Assembly (NCBI RefSeq): GCF_000423105.1
Contig: NZ_AUHI01000013.1
Span: forward strand, 7,659-71,658
Source of the DNA: Halalkalibacillus halophilus DSM 18494
GTDB taxonomy: Bacteria > Bacillota > Bacilli > Bacillales > Alkalibacillaceae
Direction of reading: 5' to 3'
Length of the DNA: 64,000 nucleotides
A program made the position numbers and the translations under genes. Positions 1-8,455 of the stretch are shown here, piece by piece. Numbering within the stretch: position 1 is the first letter of the stretch; every line of letters starts with the position of its first letter. The notes under the pieces were generated by a model. That model made no database searches. It saw only the letters and a list, made by a program, of their open reading frames with translations, and was not told the DNA's origin.

Positions 1-9
1 GTTCTATAA

Positions 10-1344
10 TTATGAATAGACTTCTTCTGATTGTTTTAGTTGCTCTACACGTTCCTCATAACCATCTTCAGCACTAATATACACTCTGTAGGTGGAATCA
101 TTCATCGTACCAATCACTTGATAACATAGAACTTCCTCCCCTAAATCTCCTTCAATCACAGCTAGTGTCACTTCTTCTTTCTTGAGATTAGGATGTAGAA
201 ACGAATCAAGTTCTTCTTCTGTAATCTCTACTTCGAATTCTCGGTCTTGATCTTTATTTTTATTAATTAGGTAATCTCTCGCTGTAAGTCCAAGGATTTC
301 TCCATTATCTAAAGCAACTTTAATTTGTAAACGGTCGGGAAAAAAGTGAATTTCGTCTTCTGTTCTTACAAACTCAAAGACACCGACTTTTTCAAATTGT
401 TGACTATTAACTACAGTTACATCATCGAATCCTAGATCAGCTATCATCTTTTCAGCTTCTTCTCTTGATTCATGTAAACTTAGTTGTTGCTCATTTAATT
501 CTCGATTTTTCAAATACGAAAGTACATGGCCACCTTGTTCTGTAACTTCAACGTACCCATGGGAGTTCTCTTGGTCAAACGAAACGTTATAAATCGGTAT
601 ATCAGAGCCTTCCCCAGTATGGGTTATAGTATATTCTTGTTCTTCATCTAATTCAAAATATTCCATGACAATCTGTTGTATATCATTTTCATCCTGCTTA
701 GATCCAGGTAATTGTACATCACCTTTTTCTTCCGGTTCAATGGTTAAGCCGGATTGTTCATTAAACACATCGTAACCTTCTGCGTTCTTTTCAACTGTTG
801 TTAATCCATCGATTATTGCATGATCTCTAGGCTCATCATTTGCTAAAGCTAATTCGACGTCCATCCACCTAAGTCCATCATTCAGTACTTGATGCTGAAC
901 CGTACGAAGATCCCTTTTCACCTCAGATGACTGTTCATATAATGAAGATAACGTTTCTATTTCATCATCTGATAGTGGTTCATCATTTAAATCACGAATG
1001 GCAACTCGATAAGCGAAATCACCTATATTTTTCAAAAATGACTCTGTGTTATTGAATGGAAGCAGGGTTAGTGGCAATTGACTAACATCAGCATGTGCTT
1101 CCGCTGAAACCTTCCAAATATCAGTTAATTCAGGAGACAATTTTTGTGGGGAGTTCATTGCAATCGCATTATTTATTTTACTGTTGATTAAATCCACTCG
1201 ATACGTCAAATCATGAAATGCACGTTGGTAATTATTTTCTGCCTGAATTAGTATCGCATTCTTCTCCTGATGCTCTTGGTACCCCCAAATAACAGTACCT
1301 AAAATCGAGATTATCAACACTACTATAAGTGCCCATCTAAACAT
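10..1344 (-). CDS. ypeB: Germination protein YpeB
   Basis: The 444-residue protein is needed to localise and stabilise the cortex-lytic enzyme SleB in the spore, and is cleaved during germination. It has one N-terminal membrane segment (about residues 4-22), a helical acidic middle, and a C-terminal half with PepSY-like repeats, for example around residues 225-290 and 305-370. Length agrees with the family (about 450). The ATG start has an AGGAGG site just upstream. It lies 14 bases downstream of sleB on the same strand, the usual sleB-ypeB operon. Its terminator lies beyond the window edge. Identification rests on gene order and overall sequence character and is secure. Confidence 0.95.
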   Translation of the reverse strand: MFRWALIVVLIISILGTVIWGYQEHQEKNAILIQAENNYQRAFHDLTYRVDLINSKINNAIAMNSPQKLSPELTDIWKVSAEAHADVSQLPLTLLPFNNTESFLKNIGDFAYRVAIRDLNDEPLSDDEIETLSSLYEQSSEVKRDLRTVQHQVLNDGLRWMDVELALANDEPRDHAIIDGLTTVEKNAEGYDVFNEQSGLTIEPEEKGDVQLPGSKQDENDIQQIVMEYFELDEEQEYTITHTGEGSDIPIYNVSFDQENSHGYVEVTEQGGHVLSYLKNRELNEQQLSLHESREEAEKMIADLGFDDVTVVNSQQFEKVGVFEFVRTEDEIHFFPDRLQIKVALDNGEILGLTARDYLINKNKDQDREFEVEITEEELDSFLHPNLKKEEVTLAVIEGDLGEEVLCYQVIGTMNDSTYRVYISAEDGYEERVEQLKQSEEVYS

Positions 1345-1358
1345 ATAAATCCTCCTTT

Positions 1359-2207
1359 CTATTTACAAAATACATGTTTACCAATTCTTTTAATTTGTGG
1401 TCTTGACCATATCCAAGATGATGTTGCAGTATCTGGATTAAAATAGTACAGGGCATCCCCAGAAGGATCCCACCCATTAATTGCATCAATTACGGCTTCT
1501 TGAGCTGTTTCGTCTGGAGACATATAAATTTGTCCATCTGCAACGGCAGTAAATGCTAATGGCTCAAATACTATTCCAGAAACAGAGTCGGGAAATGTAG
1601 AGCTTTCCATTCTGTTTAAAATAACAGCAGCAACGGCGACTTGTCCGACATACGGTTCACCACGAGCTTCTCCATATACAGCTTGAGCCATAAGTTGGAT
1701 ATCATTTTGAGAAAAGCCGCTAGGAACATTGACAGCTGAAGGTGATGGCGAAGATTCATTTGTATCTTCAGCGTTTTGTGGTGCTCCTTCATTCGTTTGC
1801 GTATCTTGATCAGCTGCGGTAGTATCCTGTCTACCTTCCCCGCCGTAATGTGTGAAACTATTTCCTTGTCTAATTTGTTCATAAACATAGGATTGATCAT
1901 ACTGAGTTGCTCTTTCAAGTGCTTGTTTGGTTGTTTCACCTGCTAACCCATCGACTTCTAGGTCGAATTCGTATTGAAAGTTCCTAAGTGCCCAATAAGT
2001 TTGCCAGCCGAACACTCCATCAATAGCACCGTTATAATAACCAATGTATTGAAGACGAGACTGTAGTTCGATTACATCATCTCCTGTAGAACCCTGTTGG
2101 ATCACTTGGTTACTAAACCCTTCTGACTCATAATTCCAACTTGGAACTAATGGAAGAACCAATAACAATACAAGCACTACCTTTAATGATTTATAGTTTG
2201 ATTTCAT
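1359..2207 (-). CDS. sleB: Spore cortex-lytic enzyme SleB
   Basis: SleB is a lytic transglycosylase that degrades muramic-lactam-containing cortex peptidoglycan during germination. From the chosen ATG (2207) the protein has 282 residues: a signal peptide (1-25), a PG_binding_1 domain (about 38-98), a low-complexity Gln/Thr/Ser-rich linker (about 125-160) and a hydrolase_2 catalytic domain (about 165-282). The expected catalytic glutamate is E180 in the motif YGEARGE. The C-terminus carries the SleB-typical SSWIWSRPQIKRIGKHVFCK ending. An in-frame ATG six bases upstream is only one base from the AAGGAG site, so the internal ATG at seven-base spacing is preferred. It is followed by ypeB. Confidence 0.95.
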   Translation of the reverse strand: MKSNYKSLKVVLVLLLVLPLVPSWNYESEGFSNQVIQQGSTGDDVIELQSRLQYIGYYNGAIDGVFGWQTYWALRNFQYEFDLEVDGLAGETTKQALERATQYDQSYVYEQIRQGNSFTHYGGEGRQDTTAADQDTQTNEGAPQNAEDTNESSPSPSAVNVPSGFSQNDIQLMAQAVYGEARGEPYVGQVAVAAVILNRMESSTFPDSVSGIVFEPLAFTAVADGQIYMSPDETAQEAVIDAINGWDPSGDALYYFNPDTATSSWIWSRPQIKRIGKHVFCK

Positions 2208-2348
2208 ACACATTCTCCTTAAGTCTGACTTGTTTACCTATTTTGTGTTTATTGGAACTTAATATTCCTAGAAATACATTTAGTGTGTTTATTATCTAAC
2301 ATGGGAGGAGAAATTATGTAAGAAATTAATCTGATAATATAAAACAAA

Positions 2349-2392
2349 AAGCAATCTAGTCGTAAGCTTTTACTCTTAAGACTAGATTGCTT
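2349..2392 (-). terminator. Rho-independent terminator of ansA
   Basis: A 13-bp perfect stem, AAGCAATCTAGTC (2349-2361) with its complement (2380-2392), encloses an 18-base loop that can extend the stem. On the minus strand it is followed by a TTTTTGTTTTAT tract. It lies 47 bases after the ansA stop and separates ansA-ypdA from sleB-ypeB. The remaining stretch to 2213 should hold the sleB promoter, expected to be sigma-G. Only a poor match was seen there, so none is called. Confidence 0.85.
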
Positions 2393-2439
2393 TCACTTAT
2401 TTCGCTATTCACTTGAAAAGATTCTTTTCACGTCATAAA

Positions 2440-3396
2440 TTAAAAAGATATATCTGTTTCTCTATTTGCAAGTAATACTGCCAATCTTACACGGGCTTTT
2501 TTGCTATCATAGTCGCTTCCCAAAATAACGCCTTGATTAATTAAATCATAAGCACTACCTTCGTAATCATATGTGGGATAAACCGCACCTTCTTCAGATG
2601 CAGTGGTTACAACTACCTTCGTGCCTTTTTCCAATGCTTCCTTAATAGCTGGCATCATATTTGGAGGAACTTGACCACGTCCAACACCTTCAATGACAAT
2701 ACCAGCAGCGCCACTTTCAAAACTTGCTTTTATTAAAGCTCCATCAGCGCCAGTATAACTTTTTACTAGATCTACTCTTGGTAAATTGGATGTAAGGGAA
2801 AAGTGCTCTCTTTTTATTGGTTTTTGATAAATATGAACTTCATCATTATCAATAATACCAAGATAGCCAAATCCAAATGCATTAAACCCTTGTATATTAC
2901 TCGCATGTTCTTTTTTTACATACTTCGCAGCAAATATTCGTTCATTAAAGACTACAACCGTACCTGCATCTAACAAATCTTTACTATGTGCTGCATAAAT
3001 TGCGTGACGCAGATTAACATACACATCACTTCCAATATCAGAAATAGAACGCTGGGAACCAGTTACCACGACAGGTCTCTTATCAGAAATCGTTAAATCT
3101 AAAAAATAGGCAGTTTCTTCTAATGTATCTGTTCCGTGCGTAACAACTACCCCATCGACGTCATCTCTTTGAAAGTACGATTCAATTTTTGTTTTTAGGA
3201 AAACCCAATCGTCAAAATTCAAATGAACACTAGGTTTTTGGAAGGAGGAATCAATTGTGACATCAATATCATATGGTAACTCACAAACTGCGGCTAGCTC
3301 CTCACCAGTCATGGCCCCTGAAGAAAGTTTACCACTACTCAAATTTGGTTTACTTGCAATCGTTCCACCTGTAGTAATTAATACAACTTTACCCAT
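2440..3396 (-). CDS. ansA: L-asparaginase, cytoplasmic type
   Basis: Hydrolyses asparagine to aspartate and ammonia. The 318-residue protein shows both catalytic threonine motifs: TTGGTIAS near the N-terminus (about residues 8-15) and THGTDTLEETA (about 85-95). There is no signal peptide, so it should act in the cytoplasm. The longer reading frame starts at 3426 deep inside ypdA. The ATG at 3396 overlaps the ypdA stop by eight bases, gives the family-typical MGKVVLITTGG start and has a GGTGAAG site in the ypdA end. It is translationally coupled to ypdA and followed by a terminator. Asparaginase next to ypdA and gudB is a recurrent Bacillaceae arrangement. Confidence 0.93.
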   Translation of the reverse strand: MGKVVLITTGGTIASKPNLSSGKLSSGAMTGEELAAVCELPYDIDVTIDSSFQKPSVHLNFDDWVFLKTKIESYFQRDDVDGVVVTHGTDTLEETAYFLDLTISDKRPVVVTGSQRSISDIGSDVYVNLRHAIYAAHSKDLLDAGTVVVFNERIFAAKYVKKEHASNIQGFNAFGFGYLGIIDNDEVHIYQKPIKREHFSLTSNLPRVDLVKSYTGADGALIKASFESGAAGIVIEGVGRGQVPPNMMPAIKEALEKGTKVVVTTASEEGAVYPTYDYEGSAYDLINQGVILGSDYDSKKARVRLAVLLANRETDISF

Positions 3397-4387
3397 TAAC
3401 TTCACCAGCTTCTTGTTTATTAGCAATAGAGTCTGCGATTAACTTTCCATGATATCTGCCGTTTTCAATAAAGATCTCATTATTATTGTATCCGGCTGCG
3501 ATGACTCCTGAAATATATATGTTATTAGTATTTGTTTCCATGGTATCAGGGTTTACATATGGCCTTCCGCTTTCTTCATCAATAGTGACACCTAAATCCA
3601 TTAAAAATGTTTTATTCGGATGGTATCCGATCATCGCAAACACAAAGTCCGCGTGAATGTCAGCTTTGACACCATTTTGGTCATAAAATACGTTTTCTGT
3701 AGTGATTTTTTCGATAGATACATCAAACAACATAGATATTTTTCCATTTTTCACTAAAGAGTCAAAAACAGGTAAGATCCATGGCTTAACACTTTTTGAA
3801 TATTCACTACCTCTATACAACACCGTAACATTTGCTCCGGCTTTTTCTAATTCGATTGCTGCATCAACCGCAGAGTTTTTCCCTCCGACAATTACTACGT
3901 CCTGATTGAAAAAAGGATGAGCTTCTTTAAAATAATGAGAGACATGTGGTAAATTTTCACCTTCTACATCTAGCTCATTTGGCTGACCATAGTAACCCGT
4001 TGCAAAAACAACATATTTGGCTGAATATATGTTTTCTTTTCCTTTGTCTGTTTCAGAGTGGACTAAATATTCTCCATTAACTTCTGATACATTGGTTACA
4101 GTTTCATAAGATTGAATACGAACCTTTGAACGTTCTGCAACCATACGGTAATATGTTAAGGCTTCATTTCTTTGAGGTTTCTGCCTTTCAGAAATAAAGG
4201 GAAAATCACCCACTTCTAACTTCTCACTTGAACTAAAGAAAGTCTGGTGTGTTGGATAATGAAAAATAGAATTTGCTACATTATTCTTTTCTAATATTAA
4301 AGGTTCAAACCCTTTTCTTTGCAATTCAATAGCAGTACTAAGCCCACAAGGACCTGCTCCAATAATTATTACTTCTTCTTTAATCAA
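3389..4387 (-). CDS. ypdA: YpdA, bacillithiol-disulfide reductase
   Basis: A flavoprotein of the pyridine-nucleotide-disulfide oxidoreductase type that, by homology, reduces oxidised bacillithiol with NADPH. It has an N-terminal FAD-binding GAGPCGLS motif and a central NADPH-binding GGKNSAVDA motif (about residues 163-171). The start is decided by the ribosome binding site: GAGGTGAAA lies six bases before a TTG at 4387. Starting there places the conserved cysteine of GPCGL at position 14, the functional Cys14 described for YpdA. The upstream GTG (4396) lies inside that site. The gene is coupled to ansA. It implies that the organism makes bacillithiol. Confidence 0.9.
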   Translation of the reverse strand: MIKEEVIIIGAGPCGLSTAIELQRKGFEPLILEKNNVANSIFHYPTHQTFFSSSEKLEVGDFPFISERQKPQRNEALTYYRMVAERSKVRIQSYETVTNVSEVNGEYLVHSETDKGKENIYSAKYVVFATGYYGQPNELDVEGENLPHVSHYFKEAHPFFNQDVVIVGGKNSAVDAAIELEKAGANVTVLYRGSEYSKSVKPWILPVFDSLVKNGKISMLFDVSIEKITTENVFYDQNGVKADIHADFVFAMIGYHPNKTFLMDLGVTIDEESGRPYVNPDTMETNTNNIYISGVIAAGYNNNEIFIENGRYHGKLIADSIANKQEAGEVNG

Positions 4388-4485
4388 ATCTTTCACCTCT
4401 ATATCATTTCAGCGATTAACAAATTTTATACAAGAATTAAAGGTATCTCTGCTAACATTAATAAGCATCAACAAAAAAATTCATT

Positions 4486-4521
4486 AAAAAATCTCCTATC
4501 AGCTTCATGATAGGAGATTTT
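4486..4521 (-). terminator. Rho-independent terminator of gudB
   Basis: A perfect 14-bp stem (4488-4501 with 4508-4521) has loop GCTTCA. On the minus strand it is followed by TTTTTAATGAATTTTTTT. It lies directly after the gudB stop and before the ypdA promoter region (4388-4485). Confidence 0.9.
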
Positions 4522-4545
4522 GGTCCGTTTCGCAACTTGTCTGAA

Positions 4546-5820
4546 TTAAATCCAGCCTCTAAATCTTGCAGCTTCAGTCATTTTTCTCACGCCAACCATA
4601 TACGCAGCTAATCGCATATCTATTTGACGATTTTGTGAGGTTGTATAAACATTATTAAATGCTTTTACGAGAACTTCTCTTAATTTCTCTTGGACTTCTT
4701 CTTCTTTCCAATAGTAACCTTGATTGTTCTGTACCCACTCAAAATAAGACACAGTAACACCACCTGATGAAGCTAAAACATCAGGAACAATAAGAATATC
4801 ACGTTCGGTTAGAATTTTTGTTGCTTCTAATGTAGTCGGTCCATTTGCCGCTTCAACTACAATTGCTGCATTTATTCTATGTGCATTTTCTTTCGTGATT
4901 TGATTCTCTATTGCTGCTGGTACTAAAATATCTGTTTCAAGTTCTAACATTTCTTCATTACTCATCGTATCTTCAAATAAATTTGTAACAGCTCCGAAAC
5001 TGTCACGGCGATCTAGTAAGTATTCGACGTCTAACCCGTCTGGATCATAGATAGCTCCGTCTGCATCAGAGATTGCAATAACTTTCGCTCCCATATCATA
5101 CATGAATTTAGCTAAAAAGCTCCCTGCATTACCGAACCCTTGAACTATTACTCTAGCTCCTTTAATGTCAATGCCGCGTTTTTTTGCAGCTTCTTCTATA
5201 CAAATTGTAACACCTTTTGCTGTAGCAGATTCTCTTCCATGTGAACCACCTAAAACAATTGGTTTCCCTGTTATAAACCCAGGACTGTTAAATTCATCAA
5301 TCCGGCTATATTCATCCATCATCCAAGCCATAATCTGTGAATTGGTAAATACATCAGGTGCTGGTATGTCTTTAGTAGGTCCTACGATTTGTGAAATAGC
5401 GCGAACATATCCACGACTTACACCTTCTAGTTCACGAAAGGACATTTCACGTGGATCACATACGATTCCACCTTTTCCACCCCCGTAAGGCAAGTCCATG
5501 ATGCCTGATTTTAGTGACATCCAAATAGATAAAGCTCGGACTTCTTTTTCCGTAACATTCGGATGAAATCTTACTCCACCTTTTGTTGGTCCAACCGCAT
5601 CATTGTGTTGAGCGCGGTAACCAGTAAAGACTTTTATTTTTCCATCATCCATTCTTACCGGAATACGCACTGTCATCATTCGAATAGGTTCTTTCATCAA
5701 TTCATAAGCTTCTTCAGGATAACCTAATTTGTCTAATGCTGTTCGAATAACTGATTGTGTAGATTTTAACACATCAGTTGATTGTTCATTTTGAGAGTCT
5801 GCTGGCTTCTCGGCTACCAT
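4546..5820 (-). CDS. gudB: NAD-dependent glutamate dehydrogenase
   Basis: Catalyses oxidative deamination of glutamate to 2-oxoglutarate, linking amino-acid catabolism to the TCA cycle. The 424-residue protein has the dimerisation domain, the motif PYGGGKGG with catalytic lysine K116, and a Rossmann domain with GFGNAGSF. The cryptic 9-bp duplication known from laboratory B. subtilis gudB is not apparent, so the enzyme should be active. The ATG has a strong AGGAGG site seven bases upstream. It is a monocistronic unit with its own promoter and terminator. gudB and rocG are close paralogues; gudB is chosen from its position beside ypdA and the ypb genes. Confidence 0.93.
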   Translation of the reverse strand: MVAEKPADSQNEQSTDVLKSTQSVIRTALDKLGYPEEAYELMKEPIRMMTVRIPVRMDDGKIKVFTGYRAQHNDAVGPTKGGVRFHPNVTEKEVRALSIWMSLKSGIMDLPYGGGKGGIVCDPREMSFRELEGVSRGYVRAISQIVGPTKDIPAPDVFTNSQIMAWMMDEYSRIDEFNSPGFITGKPIVLGGSHGRESATAKGVTICIEEAAKKRGIDIKGARVIVQGFGNAGSFLAKFMYDMGAKVIAISDADGAIYDPDGLDVEYLLDRRDSFGAVTNLFEDTMSNEEMLELETDILVPAAIENQITKENAHRINAAIVVEAANGPTTLEATKILTERDILIVPDVLASSGGVTVSYFEWVQNNQGYYWKEEEVQEKLREVLVKAFNNVYTTSQNRQIDMRLAAYMVGVRKMTEAARFRGWI

Positions 5821-5875
5821 TCGTTTACCTCCTATATATATGCAACCATTCTAATAAGTATATCTTTCAATGATA

Positions 5876-5903
5876 AGTATACATCTAATAAAAGATTATG
5901 CAA
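5876..5903 (-). promoter_or_regulatory. Candidate sigma-A promoter of gudB
   Basis: On the minus strand a TTGCAT -35 (5898-5903) and TATACT -10 (5876-5881) are separated by 16 bases. A second AGTATA copy lies about 20 bases nearer the gene. A weak AAAA-GGAA/TTCC-TTTT hairpin at 5919-5937 may be the end of the ddl transcript, but is not strong enough to call. Confidence 0.45.
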
Positions 5904-5947
5904 CAGAATCTCGTCGTAAAATGGAAATTCCGTTTTCATAACTTCCC

Positions 5948-6877
5948 CTACTTCTCAGATGTTAATTCTAAAAATTTCTTTATCATTTCTTGATAATTTA
6001 TACCAACTGCTGAAGCTGCATCAGGGTATAAACTCGTTGGTGTCATTCCTGGTAACGTATTAACTTCTAGAATCACAGGGCCACGTTCTGGATCAAGAAT
6101 AAAATCGACACGAGAATATGTCTCACAACCTAGCTCTTGGTGTGCAGTGATGGCATATTGTTGTATTTGCTCTGTTAAGTCGTCATCAATCTTAGCAGGA
6201 ACAATATGCTCACTTCCTCCTACAGCATATTTTGCTTCATAATCATAAAAATCACTTTTCGGTATAATTTCTATAATCGGAAGAGCTTGTTCATTTCCTT
6301 GGTTACCAATGACCGCAACAGTTAATTCTCTACCCTTCACGAAAGTCTCAACAATTATCGAAAAATCATGTTCAAAAGCTAAAGATACAGCTTCCTCTAA
6401 TTGATCATATTCATTGATAATCGTTAAGCCTAAGGTTGAACCCTCCTGATTCGGCTTAACCACAAATGGCAATTTGAATTGTGACTTAATATTTTCAATT
6501 ACTGCATCTACATTCATTTTACTTGTATAACTTTGACTATAAGCAGTTGGAATCTCATTCATTTGAAATACTTGCTTTGCTCTCGTTTTGTCCATAGCAA
6601 GAGAAGAAGCTAGTACTCCAGAGCCAACATATGGTTTGCCCAGGAGATCTAGTAATCCTTGTACTGTTCCATCTTCTCCTTGCTTTCCGTGTAACCCTAT
6701 GAATACAATATCTGTGTCAGTTAACTGGTCTATTAATCCTTTGATATTTGTAGGATCGAAGTCAATATCTTTCACGGAATGACCTAATTCTTTTAAAGCA
6801 TCAATGACACCTTTTCCAGTAGAAAGAGACACTTCTCTTTCCTTTGATGTTCCACCATATAATACGGCTATATTCAA
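5948..6877 (-). CDS. ddl: D-alanine--D-alanine ligase
   Basis: ATP-grasp ligase that makes the D-Ala-D-Ala dipeptide for peptidoglycan precursors. The 309-residue length fits the short DdlB-like form. Visible motifs are the N-terminal YGGTSKEREVSL, the glycine-rich ATP loop with KPNQEGSTLG, and the metal/substrate end EVNTLPGMTPTSLYP. The start is a TTG at 6877 with GAGGTGA six bases upstream; no better ATG exists. The gene lies 18 bases after ypbH on the same strand and is probably co-transcribed with it. Confidence 0.94.
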   Translation of the reverse strand: MNIAVLYGGTSKEREVSLSTGKGVIDALKELGHSVKDIDFDPTNIKGLIDQLTDTDIVFIGLHGKQGEDGTVQGLLDLLGKPYVGSGVLASSLAMDKTRAKQVFQMNEIPTAYSQSYTSKMNVDAVIENIKSQFKLPFVVKPNQEGSTLGLTIINEYDQLEEAVSLAFEHDFSIIVETFVKGRELTVAVIGNQGNEQALPIIEIIPKSDFYDYEAKYAVGGSEHIVPAKIDDDLTEQIQQYAITAHQELGCETYSRVDFILDPERGPVILEVNTLPGMTPTSLYPDAASAVGINYQEMIKKFLELTSEK

Positions 6878-6895
6878 ACCGATTCACCTCTAATT

Positions 6896-7468
6896 TTAGT
6901 TAAAATAGTTTGTAATTACTTCGACTGCATTGTTTTCTGCAATAACTGCTCCGTACTCTTTTAATACAGATGAGGTCATTGTGCTTGGAGAGGCATATTC
7001 AGAGATAATAGATATTAGGTCCTCTCTCTTCTTTTCGTCCTCTATATGTTCATTTACTAATAAGTAATAAAGATCGTCATAGGAATAAATCGAATTATGT
7101 GTGACGTGCTTATTAAATAATAAATGACTTAGTTCAACAACTTCTTCAAATGATTGAAAAACAAACATCATTTCTTTACTTTCGTCCATTGTTACTTTCA
7201 GTTCTATATATTCTTCTTCTACGTCTGTTTGGTTTTGGGTGACAACTATTATCATCCCTTGTGCTTGAAGCATATGCACTCGAACCATTAACCTTCCATC
7301 TAAGTCCATCTCAAGCTCCTCAGAAGCTTCATACAACATATCCTGGAGCAGTTGATTTGCTCGCGGTAAGTTATTCCACAGGTCTTCTTTCGAGTATCCT
7401 CTTTCGTTTAAATCATCATAAGTTAAAAATATTTTAAATTGATTTACACTAATTCTTTCTAATCGCAC
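6896..7468 (-). CDS. mecB: Adaptor protein MecA paralogue (YpbH/MecB)
   Basis: A 190-residue MecA-family adaptor that delivers substrates to the ClpC ATPase. The N-terminal MRLERISVNQFKIFLTYDDL is the family's substrate-binding start, followed by an acidic linker and a C-terminal ClpC-binding half. It is assigned to the YpbH branch, not MecA, by position beside ddl and the ypb genes. The start is GTG with GGGGGTG five bases upstream. The neighbours give no specific substrate. Confidence 0.85.
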   Translation of the reverse strand: MRLERISVNQFKIFLTYDDLNERGYSKEDLWNNLPRANQLLQDMLYEASEELEMDLDGRLMVRVHMLQAQGMIIVVTQNQTDVEEEYIELKVTMDESKEMMFVFQSFEEVVELSHLLFNKHVTHNSIYSYDDLYYLLVNEHIEDEKKREDLISIISEYASPSTMTSSVLKEYGAVIAENNAVEVITNYFN

Positions 7469-7588
7469 GTAAACACCCCCGATGTATTCTTTTTATTATA
7501 TGCGTATCTGTTTCATTAAGTTGCATGTATCCCTGCACATTCATGCAGTTATTTTTATTTTAATACAAACAACCTTCGTAAGAAATAA

Positions 7589-7611
7589 AAATGATATAAT
7601 TTATATCATTT
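7589..7611. repeat. AT-rich palindrome between the ypbE-like gene and mecB
   Basis: Two 11-base arms (7589-7599 and 7601-7611, AAATGATATAA and complement) surround a single T. On the minus strand the palindrome lies 12 bases after the ypbE-like stop and is followed by TTTATTTC, so it may be a weak terminator. It could equally be an operator in the mecB promoter region. Confidence 0.4.
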
Positions 7612-7623
7612 TACATACAAAAA

Positions 7624-7872
7624 TTAAGGAAGTACAGAGTTATAATAGATTGGAATACCTATTATGATTAAAATAAATATAATCATAATTAAGTGAATGA
7701 TAAATTGGTGAATAAAAATTGGGTTTTTCTTTAACTCTTTATTCTCCTTACGCGTTAAACGTTCTCCATTATTTTCGCGAGCCGCTCTTTCTTTACGAGG
7801 AGGTAAGCTAAAAACATCTGAATCATTTTGATCAGATTTCATAAATGCTTTATTAGCCTGTACTTCTTTCAT
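7624..7872 (-). CDS. Small membrane protein, YpbE-like without LysM
   Basis: An 82-residue protein with a charged, Arg/Lys/Glu-rich N-terminal half (about 1-50) and one strong C-terminal membrane helix (about 55-77). It sits where B. subtilis carries ypbE, whose product has a similar charged cytoplasmic part and membrane helix followed by a LysM domain. Here the reading frame ends a few residues after the helix and no LysM sequence follows in the next 150 bases. The ATG has a GAGGTGA site. It is four bases from ypbD and co-oriented. The YpbE relation is inferred from position and architecture only. Confidence 0.7.
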   Translation of the reverse strand: MKEVQANKAFMKSDQNDSDVFSLPPRKERAARENNGERLTRKENKELKKNPIFIHQFIIHLIMIIFILIIIGIPIYYNSVLP

Positions 7873-7876
7873 AAAA

Positions 7877-8455
7877 TCACCTCATAAAGTGTCTGTAGTA
7901 TATTCCCAATAGAAAATCAATTAAAAAATGAGCAGTAATTGGAACTAACAAGTTATTAGTAAGCTCATACATATAACCTATTACAAAGGAAAGCAAAAGA
8001 ACGGATATAAGTAAAACGGTTTTCTTCAAATATCTGAAATGAATAAGTGCAAATAAAAGACTTGCTATTATATACCCTGCAAACGTGTGTATTACACCTC
8101 GAAATAAAAGCTCCTCTGCAAAGGCTATTACTAAAGTGATTATAAATATGTGCGGAATTGATAATGATTTAAATAACTTTTCATTAATACCTCCATCATC
8201 ATATGCTTTTTTGGGCAATAATCGAATAAGAATGATATCAATAAATACAATTATAATTGCAGGTATACCGCCAAAAATCAATATTTCCAGCCAATTAAAT
8301 TGAAATAAATCAAGAAACACATCAAAAGAATCAAAAAGTAACAAAGATAAAAGGATGGCGATTACTATAAACAGGACTTGAGAAGCATATACATTCATAA
8401 TAAGTTCCTTATTTGATAGCCGCTCTATTTTTTTCTGATGAGAATTGTTTTGCAT
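7877..8455 (-). CDS. ypbD: CPBP-family intramembrane metalloprotease YpbD
   Basis: A 192-residue polytopic membrane protein of the CPBP/Abi family. The signature motifs are present: EELLFRG (the paired glutamates and arginine), a second motif around FALIHF, and the final HFLID. These supply the predicted metal ligands in the membrane. Five to six hydrophobic segments are visible. Its ATG overlaps the recS stop by one base (TAATG), so translation is coupled. The B. subtilis counterpart is YpbD; its substrate is not known to me. Confidence 0.85.
   Translation of the reverse strand: MQNNSHQKKIERLSNKELIMNVYASQVLFIVIAILLSLLLFDSFDVFLDLFQFNWLEILIFGGIPAIIIVFIDIILIRLLPKKAYDDGGINEKLFKSLSIPHIFIITLVIAFAEELLFRGVIHTFAGYIIASLLFALIHFRYLKKTVLLISVLLLSFVIGYMYELTNNLLVPITAHFLIDFLLGIYYRHFMR

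Noticed and set aside
4546..5820. gudB as a cryptic gene like laboratory B. subtilis gudB
   Set aside because: The region around the active site reads without the inactivating three-codon duplication.
7482..7667. Plus-strand 61-codon open frame between mecB and the ypbE-like gene
   Set aside because: It overlaps the ypbE-like gene end, has no ribosome binding site, and consists of low-complexity translation of AT-rich DNA.
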